Source: Clostridiales bacterium
Lineage (GTDB): Bacteria; Bacillota; Clostridia; Peptostreptococcales; Anaerovoracaceae
Assembly (NCBI GenBank): GCA_015058145.1
Contig: SVCX01000011.1
Span: forward strand, 1-35,608
Direction of reading: 5' to 3'
DNA length: 35,608 nt
The notes below the pieces were generated by a model. That model had not been told where the DNA came from. It was given only the letters and a program-made list of their open reading frames with translations, and did no database searches. The position numbers and the translations under genes are program-made. Each line of letters opens with the position of its first letter. The stretch's first letter is position 1. Shown here piece by piece: positions 26,079-33,080 of this stretch.

Positions 26079-26310
26079 GTTACCCAAAACAGTAAATTCT
26101 AACAAATTTGGGTAGGCTGATGCCCATTTCAAATCAAGCTAGAAAAAATGGGTAAGGCAGGAGACTTTGAGCAGATAATCAAGGGACGCTCGTAACCAAA
26201 TGATACGTATTGACGTAAATTTGGGTAACAAGAGAGAATTCCCTTACCCATATTAATAATAATCGCATGTTATGAGTAGACACTTACTCATAACATGCGA
26301 TTATTGTTGT
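26079..26310 (+). repeat. Hairpin array 2: alternating copies of a GTTACCCAAAT motif
   Basis: Copies at 26079-26088 (+), 26107-26114 (-), 26121-26129 (+, TGCCCATTT), 26146-26155 (-, AAATGGGTAA), 26192-26201 (+, GTAACCAAAT), 26219-26229 (-, ATTTGGGTAAC) and 26243-26251 (+, CTTACCCAT). They pair as successive short hairpins, then end in a 21-bp perfect hairpin whose arm contains TACTCATAA, a likely diverged copy. The array begins 60 nt after the guaB stop and has no credible ORF. Layout matches array 1 but with a different motif. The 26311-26400 stretch after it is AT-rich with nothing recognised. Confidence 0.78.
26258..26305 (+). terminator. Terminal 21-bp perfect hairpin of array 2
   Basis: Arms 26258-26278 and 26285-26305 fully complementary, loop GACACT, followed by a T/G-rich tract (TTGTTTTTG). 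Probable terminator of guaB. Confidence 0.75.
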
Positions 26311-26400
26311 TTTTGTGGAACGCTTCGCATCATCCAATTTAGTAAGCCAAGCGATAATTTCCAAATAAAGTATTGAATTCCAATAAATAACAGATTATAA

Positions 26401-26430
26401 TTACAAAACAACATAAACCTGACATATTAT
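26401..26430 (+). promoter_or_regulatory. Promoter of the nuclease-like gene
   Basis: TTACAA (26401-26406), 18 bp, TATTAT (26425-26430); the SD AAGGAAA follows directly, so the leader is short. Confidence 0.5.
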
Positions 26431-26443
26431 AAGGAAAACAAGT

Positions 26444-27358
26444 ATGCAGATACAACAAACACTACACCTTCGAACGGCCAGAGATTCCGTCCAAGATCAT
26501 TCCGCGTTGATTCAAATCAATTTTTTGAGTCTTCTAGATGAAATGGTGGATGAACAGGTTACAGCTGCCCGGAAGGAAATGGAATCGATCAGACAGGAAC
26601 TGTCTCTAATCGAAAATATGTCTCTCCATATCCATCACCATGGAGAGCGTTTCCATTTCAGCAGCTATGAGAAAGAGACAAAACGACGGTTTGGTATTTC
26701 AGAAGATGCCGATAGGATTTACAGGCTAGCGAGACGCGGGCATCTCGAGTGTAAACTCAAAGCATTAGAGCATCATTCATTAAAACTTTCGAAGGTGCTT
26801 GACGCGACAGATTGGGCGCAGCACAGAATTAAAATGAACAGAGATCTCAAACGGTATGCCAAAGCAGGTTTGGATCTCAGCCGTATTCTTTTTACGGAAG
26901 AGCAAAACGATTGGATCGATCGGTCTTATACTCCTAATCCATTCCACCCGGAAAACCTCATGTACCACACAAATGGCGGGATACTCATGAGATCCAATTC
27001 CGAAACAAAGATTGGAAACTTCTTTGAAGCTGTGGGCGTTCCATATCGATATGATGATTTGGTAACAATTTATAGCGGGCATACGCCAGATAAACCTTTT
27101 AAGGACACCTATTTTGCCGATTTCAAGGCACCCAATCTATTGGGAGGAATTACTGTTCACGAACACTTTGGTGCGTTTCATTTTGATAATTATTCCGACA
27201 ATGCGTTAAAACGGCTCAATGATTATCGGAGATTCAGTATCTATGAGTTGGAACACAAGCCTGTGAGGGCAGCAGAATTCACATGGTCCTTTGAAGCGGA
27301 TCTCAAGGATCCAGCCTTATTTCAGCAACTGATACGAAGAATACTGCTGCCTCTTTAA
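26444..27358 (+). CDS. Putative PD-(D/E)XK-nuclease-like protein next to hairpin array 2
   Basis: 304 residues. An N-terminal coiled-coil/helical part (about 30-130) contains a His-rich segment (LHIHHHGERFHF, 61-72). The C-terminal domain (about 180-304) has a nuclease-like order: RSNSETKIGNFF with E187, VPYRYD, YFADFKAPN with D226, ITVHEHFG with E240, then a helix DNALKRLNDYRR. This matches the E...D...ExH/K pattern of Vsr- or Holliday-type PD-(D/E)XK folds, and I recall many unnamed Firmicute proteins with this tail. Composition is clearly more AT-rich than guaB or gloA around it, which suggests transfer. Own promoter; AAGGAAA SD. Role unknown; DNA processing at the array is a hypothesis. 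Confidence 0.65.
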   Translation: MQIQQTLHLRTARDSVQDHSALIQINFLSLLDEMVDEQVTAARKEMESIRQELSLIENMSLHIHHHGERFHFSSYEKETKRRFGISEDADRIYRLARRGHLECKLKALEHHSLKLSKVLDATDWAQHRIKMNRDLKRYAKAGLDLSRILFTEEQNDWIDRSYTPNPFHPENLMYHTNGGILMRSNSETKIGNFFEAVGVPYRYDDLVTIYSGHTPDKPFKDTYFADFKAPNLLGGITVHEHFGAFHFDNYSDNALKRLNDYRRFSIYELEHKPVRAAEFTWSFEADLKDPALFQQLIRRILLPL

Positions 27359-27447
27359 TCCGTCCGGTAAATAGTCCGGAATAACTGCAAACATGGTATA
27401 ATCAACCCATAGAAAGTGCAGATATCCGTCACAAGGAGGGAAGCATC

Positions 27448-27816
27448 ATGAAGTTCAGAATGATTCATGAGAATTACAATGTCAGTGACCTGGACAAAGC
27501 GCTCGCGTTTTATGAAGCGGCGCTGGGGCTGACAGAAAAGCGGCGTAAGGTCGCGGACGATGGCTCGTTCATTATCGTGTACATCGGAAGTCAGGACAAT
27601 GATTTTGAAATTGAATTGACCTGGCTCAGGGATCACCCGCAGAAGTACGACATCGGCGAGGAAGAGTTCCATCTGGCCTTCCGCACAGACGATTACGATG
27701 CGGCTCACAAACTGCATGAAGAGATGGGGTGCATCTGCTTTGAAAATCCGGATATGGGAATATACTTCATCAAGGATCCGGACGGATACTGGCTGGAAAT
27801 CGTACCGGAGAGATAG
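27448..27816 (+). CDS. gloA: Lactoylglutathione lyase/VOC-family protein
   Basis: 122 residues, two beta-alpha-beta-beta-beta modules. The metal ligand set H7, E56, H75, E117 matches glyoxalase I (HENYNVSDLDKALAFYEAALGL; FEIELTW; EFHLAF; DPDGYWLEIV). It would convert the methylglyoxal hemithioacetal. Glutathione is rare in clostridia, so another thiol or another VOC substrate is possible. CAAGGAGGG lies upstream of the ATG. The following lipoprotein gene begins 19 nt after the stop, so the two are probably cotranscribed. Confidence 0.88.
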   Translation: MKFRMIHENYNVSDLDKALAFYEAALGLTEKRRKVADDGSFIIVYIGSQDNDFEIELTWLRDHPQKYDIGEEEFHLAFRTDDYDAAHKLHEEMGCICFENPDMGIYFIKDPDGYWLEIVPER

Positions 27817-27835
27817 CGAGGGGAGGGCATAGAGA

Positions 27836-28543
27836 ATGAAGAAGATTCTAGTAATGGCTGTTGCCTTTGCGATGGTGTTCTGCTTCGCGGCGTGCGGCTC
27901 ATCAGAGACGGCGGATACGGAAGAAACGACGGAAGCTGAAGCAATTGTCGGCGGATGGGCCATTCCAGAGGAACCTGCGACGGCGAAACTGCCGGACGAT
28001 GTGCAGAAGGCCATGGATAATTTCGCAGAAAACTATGGCGACGACCTCATTCCGATGGCTTACTACGGCAACCAGGTGACGGAGGGAATGAACTACGGAC
28101 TGCTCTGTAAGAGCAAGTCCGACAACGTGTTGCAGACAGTAGTTCTTCAGCAGCTGTCCAACGGAAACGTGGACGGAGCTATCATCAACACGTTCAATAC
28201 TGGTGACTATACGCAGGGAGATGGGGCGGACCCATCGGCCGAGCCTTTGGACGGCGGGTGGAACGTTGCAGAGGATTACACTACGACAAAACTGCCGGAC
28301 GAAGTGCAGAATGCTTTTGATAAGGCGACGGAAGAATTCGTCGGAAACGATCTGGTGCCGATGGCGTATCTGGGAAGTCAGGTGGTCGCCGGAACCAACT
28401 ACGCGCTGCTCTGCCACAGCACTCTGGTCACAGCGGAGCCGGTTTCTTCGATTCAGGTTGTGACCATCTATGAGGACCTGGACGGCAACTGTTCCATTAC
28501 GAATATCAACACCCTGGATCTGGCGTCCTTTGCAGAAGAATAA
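27836..28543 (+). CDS. Lipoprotein with two tandem cystatin-like repeats
   Basis: 235 residues. Signal peptide with lipobox FAAC (Cys20). Two repeats of about 90 residues: 39-125 and 140-235. Each has GGW, then LPD(D/E)VQ in a long helix, then a QxVxG loop followed by NY and LLC: Q80-VTEG-MNYGLLC and Q182-VVAG-TNYALLC. GG near the N-terminus, helix, then QVVAG is the order of cystatin cysteine-protease inhibitors. It might inhibit host or microbial papain-like proteases at the cell surface, or merely share the fold. GAGGGGAGGG upstream of the ATG. Follows gloA closely; a terminator lies after. Confidence 0.8.
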   Translation: MKKILVMAVAFAMVFCFAACGSSETADTEETTEAEAIVGGWAIPEEPATAKLPDDVQKAMDNFAENYGDDLIPMAYYGNQVTEGMNYGLLCKSKSDNVLQTVVLQQLSNGNVDGAIINTFNTGDYTQGDGADPSAEPLDGGWNVAEDYTTTKLPDEVQNAFDKATEEFVGNDLVPMAYLGSQVVAGTNYALLCHSTLVTAEPVSSIQVVTIYEDLDGNCSITNINTLDLASFAEE

Positions 28544-28563
28544 GAAGCAAAAGCAATATAAAC

Positions 28564-28599
28564 AAGGCCGGAGATGAATGATCATCTTCGGCCTTTTGT
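28564..28599. terminator. Terminator between convergent genes
   Basis: Stem AAGGCCGGAGATG / CATCTTCGGCCTT (28564-28576 / 28583-28595, one mismatch) with T-rich tail on the plus strand and AACAA flank giving TTGTT on the minus strand. Confidence 0.82.
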
Positions 28600-28617
28600 T
28601 ATGTGACTTAGTAGGTT

Positions 28618-30531
28618 CTATCCGAGAGGGATCTCCACAACTTCTGCCATCTTCACCAGGGTGTGCTGGATCTGGGTGGAGATTTCCTCAACCATGCGGC
28701 GGCTGATCTCGTCGTTCTTTTCCTGCTCCAGACTCTCGTAGAATGCTTCCTTCACGCTGTCGCTGATATTATCCATGCGGGAGGCAAATGCGCTCTTCGG
28801 GATGAGCTTACGCATTGCCCTTGGAAGGTCCGCGGACAGCATCTTCTCCTGCATCTTGTCCTTGCCCAGAAACAGGATGACGATGGAGGTAATGATGCCG
28901 ACCAGGATACCGCTTGGATCCGCGAAGAACGGAATGAAGCTCAGCGTAGACATGAGGATGGCCAGCAGTGCGGTTACGATGGAGTCAATCAGTATCGTCA
29001 TCTCATTGATGGCAAACATCTCTTTGGCGTCTACTTTGATGTCGATGTCGGAAACCGACAGGTAGGACTTGAGGTCTAGCGCAGTGTACGGCACGCGGTG
29101 TTTGATGCAGATCGGAACCGTGTACTCTTCCAGTTCTTCGATGACAGGCCGCAGCCATGAGGTGATTGGACCGGCCAGCATTTCTCTGGTATTGTCCTCC
29201 TCAAGGAAGGCGCCGATCTCCTGCTTCAGAATCTCATCCGTATCACAGAGTCTACTGATCTCGTTGTTTCTCCATCTCTCGAATATAGGAAGAGCGACTT
29301 TGGATACGATCGGGTCGACCAGAGTGTCGACCGCGTCTTTGTAGAGCTGGTTGATGTGCTTGCTCACGATATCCTCGATCGTATTGGAACGAACGAGTTT
29401 ATCCAGGTCTTCCTTGAACTCGCGCAGGTCCTCGTCGATGCGGCCGCAGTAGGCCAGACCTCTGGCAACGGAGAATTCCGGGTCCGTCGCGGTGATGACA
29501 ACCGAGTCGGTGAAGACATCGCTGCACCATTTGCGGATGGCCGGCATTTTACTCACACCGCCCGTCAGGAAAATCAGTTCCGGCTGCTTACCGGTGATGC
29601 TGTCCTTGACGTCTTTGAGAGATTCTATAAAGACATCGTGGAAGGAGCGTCCGCCCAGCTTATCGATCTTCTTGTTGACCAGTTTATCGGCAATCCGGCT
29701 GTCCATCTTCAGGGTCAGTTTGACCGGCAGGTTGTAGTGGAGCACGATGCTCTCCACGCATTTATTGTGACTCCAGTAATCTTCGTCGGAGAAGTACTTC
29801 TCCTTGAGACGCCTTGCCGCGAACTCGGCATAAGTGCGCCACGGCTCGCTCTCTTCGAAGACGGACTGGATTTTTTTCTTGAACAGACCGGCGTCTGCTA
29901 CGGACTCGTCGAGCAGAATCTCATCCATGAGACCGCCGCCCAGCATAACTTCGCCGGCCGTACGCATCTCGACTTCCTTGCCGCCCATGATGTAGGCGAA
30001 GTCTGTTGTCGACGATCCGATGTCCACGACGAGTACTGGTTTGGACAGGATGTCCACACCAATCTGCAGGTGCTTCGACTGGCAGGCGCTGACCATGGCC
30101 GCCCTTGATTCGGAGATGATTCTGACAGGCGGATATCCCGCGCTCTCGAAGATCTCCCGGTAGTGCTCACGGGCGTTTCTGTCCCAGCCCGCCGGGCAGC
30201 CGACGTACATGCTGGTCTCTTCGTTCATAATCAGATCACCGCTGCCGTAGAGCTGTCCCAACACGCCTGCAGCAAAGCTTCTGATATCCGCCGCGCTGGA
30301 AGGGTCCGTCAGGAAACGGCTCTTGAAACGGAGCCTGCGCTTCATGACGTTGTCCGCATAGCATGCCTTTTCTCCTATGAGAAGTTCGCCTGTGTTGAGC
30401 TGCGCGTAGGCGGTGATGAAACTCTGCTCATCGGCTACGGGTATCATCTCAGGTATGACCTGATCTTCTTTGTATAGTCTGGCGATAGCGCTCTCCGCAT
30501 CGCCCAGATCAAATCCAAAAAAACGATCCAT
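28618..30531 (-). CDS. Membrane-anchored Hsp70-like ATPase
   Basis: 637 residues. The actin/Hsp70 ATPase core (about 1-390) has phosphate-1 FGFDLGDAESA (5-15), phosphate-2 VLVVDIGSSTTDF near 166-178, and the adenosine motif LIFLTGGVSKMPAI near 330. In place of the DnaK substrate-binding domain there is a charged helical region and then a hydrophobic hairpin (about 511-557, TILIDSIVTALLAILMSTL... GILVGIITSIVILFL) and a cytoplasmic helical tail. It therefore probably works at the membrane. SD AAGGAGG lies 11 nt before the ATG. It follows the membrane partner gene by 36 nt in one operon. Function not known; see findings. Confidence 0.85.
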   Translation of the reverse strand: MDRFFGFDLGDAESAIARLYKEDQVIPEMIPVADEQSFITAYAQLNTGELLIGEKACYADNVMKRRLRFKSRFLTDPSSAADIRSFAAGVLGQLYGSGDLIMNEETSMYVGCPAGWDRNAREHYREIFESAGYPPVRIISESRAAMVSACQSKHLQIGVDILSKPVLVVDIGSSTTDFAYIMGGKEVEMRTAGEVMLGGGLMDEILLDESVADAGLFKKKIQSVFEESEPWRTYAEFAARRLKEKYFSDEDYWSHNKCVESIVLHYNLPVKLTLKMDSRIADKLVNKKIDKLGGRSFHDVFIESLKDVKDSITGKQPELIFLTGGVSKMPAIRKWCSDVFTDSVVITATDPEFSVARGLAYCGRIDEDLREFKEDLDKLVRSNTIEDIVSKHINQLYKDAVDTLVDPIVSKVALPIFERWRNNEISRLCDTDEILKQEIGAFLEEDNTREMLAGPITSWLRPVIEELEEYTVPICIKHRVPYTALDLKSYLSVSDIDIKVDAKEMFAINEMTILIDSIVTALLAILMSTLSFIPFFADPSGILVGIITSIVILFLGKDKMQEKMLSADLPRAMRKLIPKSAFASRMDNISDSVKEAFYESLEQEKNDEISRRMVEEISTQIQHTLVKMAEVVEIPLG

Positions 30532-30567
30532 CTGGTTTCGTTCCTCCTTATTCCACTCTGTCAGATG

Positions 30568-31473
30568 CTATTTCGTTCCGGCAGAGGCAACTCCTTTGCG
30601 GAGCAGTTTTCCTTCTGCGACCATGGCCGGCCGGATGGTTCCGGCACGCAGTCCCGGCATCATATCGAAGTACCGGGCCGTCTCGGCGCTGTAATCGACT
30701 ACTTCGATCTGCTGCTTGTGGAGATAGTATTTGATCTCGTCAATTTTCTCCAGTGCAAAATCAGGGTCTTTGCTATAAGCCGCCGCCAGCAGATCTGAGA
30801 ACAGATTCAGTTCAGAAGAGGATGCCTTGTGGCCATCAATCTGCCCGGCCTCGTCCCGCTTGTCCCAGCGCTCCATGGAGCGGATCTCATCCAGACTCTG
30901 GTCCACAGAGAGCATAGCGTTCCTGAAGTTTCGGTAGACCTTTGCCGAATCCACATGGATCTCAACACGCTGGCTGCGCTTCGCTGCTTTCGGTGCGCGG
31001 CGCCTGCCGAAGAGTCCCGCAATGAACATGGCCGCCAGGCCACCCACAACGAAACCAATTGGTTTCAGGAGCGCCACGTCGAAGTTCTTGATGCTCTCCA
31101 GGCCTCCGTCAAAGGATGGAAGCAGGAATGGCAAAAGCCCCAGCCCGCACAGAACCAGTCCGCCAATCAGGAACAGGAACAACAGAGGATTGATTCTCTT
31201 TTTTGTCGTGTCCTTGCTTCCGTCAGAATCGCCGGCTTCCCAAACTTTGGTATCTCCTACGGAGTCAATCAGAGGAAGGGAGAGCCTTACCGCCTGCATC
31301 ATGTACGCTGCAGCATTCCTTTCACGTTCACTGCTGCACTGCTCATTGTACGTCAGGAGGAGTTTGTCCAGTTCGTTTTCAAGAACGCGGACGGCTTTCT
31401 CGGATTCCTTCGCAGCTGCCAGTTCCGTAAGAAGATTGTCTTTATCTTTTTCCAGTATATCTACGATTTTCAT
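30568..31473 (-). CDS. Membrane protein with coiled coil, partner of the Hsp70-like ATPase
   Basis: 301 residues. N-terminal coiled coil (about 5-60), two hydrophobic segments (about 95-118 and 137-157) in a hairpin, a basic patch GRRRAPKAAKRS, and a C-terminal soluble helical domain (about 165-301). No family recognised; the helical C-terminus after a coiled coil recalls nucleotide-exchange-factor-like partners but no GrpE motif is seen. Start: the ATG lacks an SD, and a good promoter ends 9 nt upstream, so the mRNA is probably near-leaderless. First gene of the operon. Confidence 0.8.
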   Translation of the reverse strand: MKIVDILEKDKDNLLTELAAAKESEKAVRVLENELDKLLLTYNEQCSSERERNAAAYMMQAVRLSLPLIDSVGDTKVWEAGDSDGSKDTTKKRINPLLFLFLIGGLVLCGLGLLPFLLPSFDGGLESIKNFDVALLKPIGFVVGGLAAMFIAGLFGRRRAPKAAKRSQRVEIHVDSAKVYRNFRNAMLSVDQSLDEIRSMERWDKRDEAGQIDGHKASSSELNLFSDLLAAAYSKDPDFALEKIDEIKYYLHKQQIEVVDYSAETARYFDMMPGLRAGTIRPAMVAEGKLLRKGVASAGTK

Positions 31474-31482
31474 AACACTACT

Positions 31483-31511
31483 ATTATAAAGTGATTGGGG
31501 GTAAAAAACAA
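31483..31511 (-). promoter_or_regulatory. Promoter of the Hsp70-like operon
   Basis: On the minus strand TTGTTT (31506-31511), 17 bp, TATAAT (31483-31488). Only 9 nt separate the -10 from the ATG, so the leader is about 2-3 nt. Confidence 0.65.
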
Positions 31512-31525
31512 ATCTATGTATACAA

Positions 31526-31558
31526 AACCCCAGTTCAGTATAGAACTGATCTGGGGTT
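31526..31558 (-). terminator. Hairpin upstream of the Hsp70-like operon promoter
   Basis: AACCCCAG / CTGGGGTT (31526-31533 / 31551-31558) with inner arms TCAGT / ACTGA. On the minus strand it is followed by TTTTGT. It could stop antisense transcription entering the operon. Confidence 0.55.
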
Positions 31559-31685
31559 CTTGTGATTGAGACTTGACCTTTTTGAACTGTCTACTTTTAG
31601 TTGACAAGTTCACGTTGCCCATCCTTTTTTGTTATTTCATTACGGAATGCATACTGCTTTGGAGTTATTTCACGGGGTGTCAACA
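31559..31685. other. Non-coding stretch with possible mobile-element end
   Basis: No ORF. It contains TGAACTGTC and GACAAGTTCA as imperfect inverted arms (about 31585-31613) around CTACTTTTAG, reminiscent of insertion-sequence termini, but no transposase remnant is visible. Otherwise nothing recognised. Confidence 0.2.
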
Positions 31686-31726
31686 TTGACTGACATTGTG
31701 AGAATACATATAATTATAATTGTCAG
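31686..31726 (+). promoter_or_regulatory. Promoter of lipoprotein gene 31765 with flanking dyad
   Basis: TTGACT (31686-31691), 17 bp, TATAAT (31709-31714). CTGACA (31690-31695) and TGTCAG (31721-31726) flank the -10, a possible operator. Confidence 0.72.
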
Positions 31727-31764
31727 AATAATAGCTCACTTTTGATGCAAGCAGGAGGGTTCAA

Positions 31765-32391
31765 ATGAAGAAGATTGTTGTAATCATAATGGCACTGGCC
31801 ATGGTAATGTGTTTTGCCGCATGCGGAGACAGCGGGGCTTCTGATGAAGGTCAGGCTGAACCAGCGGCAGAACCAAACGCAGGAATTGAGGGCATTGTCT
31901 TTACCATGCCGGACGGATGGGAACAGACAGAAGATTCAGAAGCCAATTATGTTGGTTACAAAAATCCGGATTCGGATTTTGAAGTTGGGGTAATGTCGTT
32001 TGATGAAGAAACGATAAAGATGATGAAAGAAGAAGATCCAGCCAGCCCTGGGACCGTGCAGGAATACTATGAACAGCTCTACGCGTTGTCTGATCAGGAA
32101 CTGAAAGATAGCAATGCTGAAGCATACACCACTGAAGTATGTGGAACAGAAGCGAGAGGCCAGAAAGTGAAAAAAGGCGACGAAGGCTATGTGGATATAG
32201 GGACAGCTTGGATCTCCGACGGTGTTTGTTATGACTTTTGGATTGTCAACAGTAAGGCATACGATGACAATGGTAATGTGTTAGAAGACGCTGCGGTTCT
32301 CAGCGATGAAGATATCGCCATGTATGAGAGCGTACTGGCATCCATTACATCGGGAGACGGTACGCAGTTCCAGCCATCCGATGAAAAATAA
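31765..32391 (+). CDS. Lipoprotein, unknown function
   Basis: 208 residues. Signal peptide with lipobox FAAC (Cys20), nearly identical in style to that of the cystatin-like lipoprotein. After an Asp/Glu/Pro-rich linker (22-40) the mature domain begins FTMPDGWEQTEDSEANYVGYKNPDSDFEVGVMSF, a pattern seen in PsbP/DUF-type surface lipoproteins where a beta-sheet domain follows a G-W motif. No function can be assigned. GCAGGAGG lies upstream of the ATG; own promoter; its terminator lies inside the convergent ogt gene. Confidence 0.8.
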   Translation: MKKIVVIIMALAMVMCFAACGDSGASDEGQAEPAAEPNAGIEGIVFTMPDGWEQTEDSEANYVGYKNPDSDFEVGVMSFDEETIKMMKEEDPASPGTVQEYYEQLYALSDQELKDSNAEAYTTEVCGTEARGQKVKKGDEGYVDIGTAWISDGVCYDFWIVNSKAYDDNGNVLEDAAVLSDEDIAMYESVLASITSGDGTQFQPSDEK

Positions 32392-32420
32392 GGATGCGCT
32401 GAGGCATCATGCAAAAACCA

Positions 32421-32933
32421 TTATAATTTCAAATTGAACAAATCTACGCCCTCCAGCTCAAGGAGGGCGATTTTTTTATCGATTCCGCCGGCGTATCCGG
32501 TCAGGCTTCCGTCAGTGCCGACGACACGGTGGCAGGGGATAATCAGGGATATGGAATTATGGCCGACTGCACCGCCAACCGCCTGGGCGGACATGTGCGG
32601 AAGGCCTTTTTCTTTTGCAATCTGTGCCGCAATCTGTCCGTAGGTCATCATCTGTCCGAAGGGAATTTCAAGCATGATTTCCCAGACCCGTTTGCGAAAT
32701 GCTGTTGTCCGCATGGAGAGGGGCGGGATGAAACCAGGATCTTTTCCGGAGAAATAGATGTCCAGCCATTCTGCTGCCTTTGCAAAGACAGGAAGATCCT
32801 TTTCTTCATATTCTTCGGTCAGGGTGTCTCCGAAGTACTTCTGGTCATCGAACCAGAGCCCGGTCAAAGCGGTTCCATCTGAGGCCAGCGTGATACCGCC
32901 GATTGGCGAGTCATAGCGATTGATGTAATCCAT
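32421..32933 (-). CDS. ogt: Methylated-DNA--protein-cysteine methyltransferase
   Basis: 170 residues. An N-terminal RNase H-like domain is followed by the alkyltransferase domain with TAFRKRVWEIMLEIPFGQMMTYGQIA, VGHNSISLIIPCHRVVG (acceptor Cys in PCHR) and the GYAGGIDKKIALLELEG tail. It repairs O6-methylguanine by suicide transfer. Two ATGs are 9 nt apart; AAAGGA suits the second (32933), which is used. An extended -10 (TGC-TATTAT, 32957-32962) lies upstream. The 3' end encodes, on the other strand, the terminator of the convergent lipoprotein gene. Confidence 0.93.
   Translation of the reverse strand: MDYINRYDSPIGGITLASDGTALTGLWFDDQKYFGDTLTEEYEEKDLPVFAKAAEWLDIYFSGKDPGFIPPLSMRTTAFRKRVWEIMLEIPFGQMMTYGQIAAQIAKEKGLPHMSAQAVGGAVGHNSISLIIPCHRVVGTDGSLTGYAGGIDKKIALLELEGVDLFNLKL
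32447..32477 (+). terminator. Terminator of lipoprotein gene 31765, inside the ogt coding region
   Basis: Stem CGCCCTCC / GGAGGGCG (32447-32454 / 32462-32469), loop AGCTCAA, then seven Ts (32471-32477). It lies within the last codons of ogt on the opposite strand. Confidence 0.8.
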
Positions 32934-33045
32934 AATATGCATCCTTTCTGTAATTCATAATAGCACAGTTTACTTGCCTTTGCGCTCTTCACAACGGCAG
33001 CGGATCTTCTTGCTGAGACAGGACGGAAGATGCGGACATAAATAG

Positions 33046-33080
33046 ATAGTTTCAACAAAACGAGAGTAATCATCTTTTTG
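33046..33080. repeat. Dispersed repeat, copy A (behind LysR gene)
   Basis: ATAGTTTCAACAAAA, then GTAATCATCTTTTTG, directly next to the stop codon of the LysR gene. Shared with copies B and C near 35.4 kb. In the LysR frame beyond its stop, about 36 further codons are open and include DDYSRFVETIY. The rest of 32963-33045 shows nothing recognised. Confidence 0.6.

Noticed and set aside
27355-28014. Minus-strand 219-codon frame opposite gloA and the cystatin-like gene
   Set aside because: Both plus-strand genes have strong SDs, signal peptide or family motifs; the minus frame has none.
31559-31640. Insertion sequence
   Set aside because: Only an imperfect inverted repeat is visible; no transposase fragment or target duplication.
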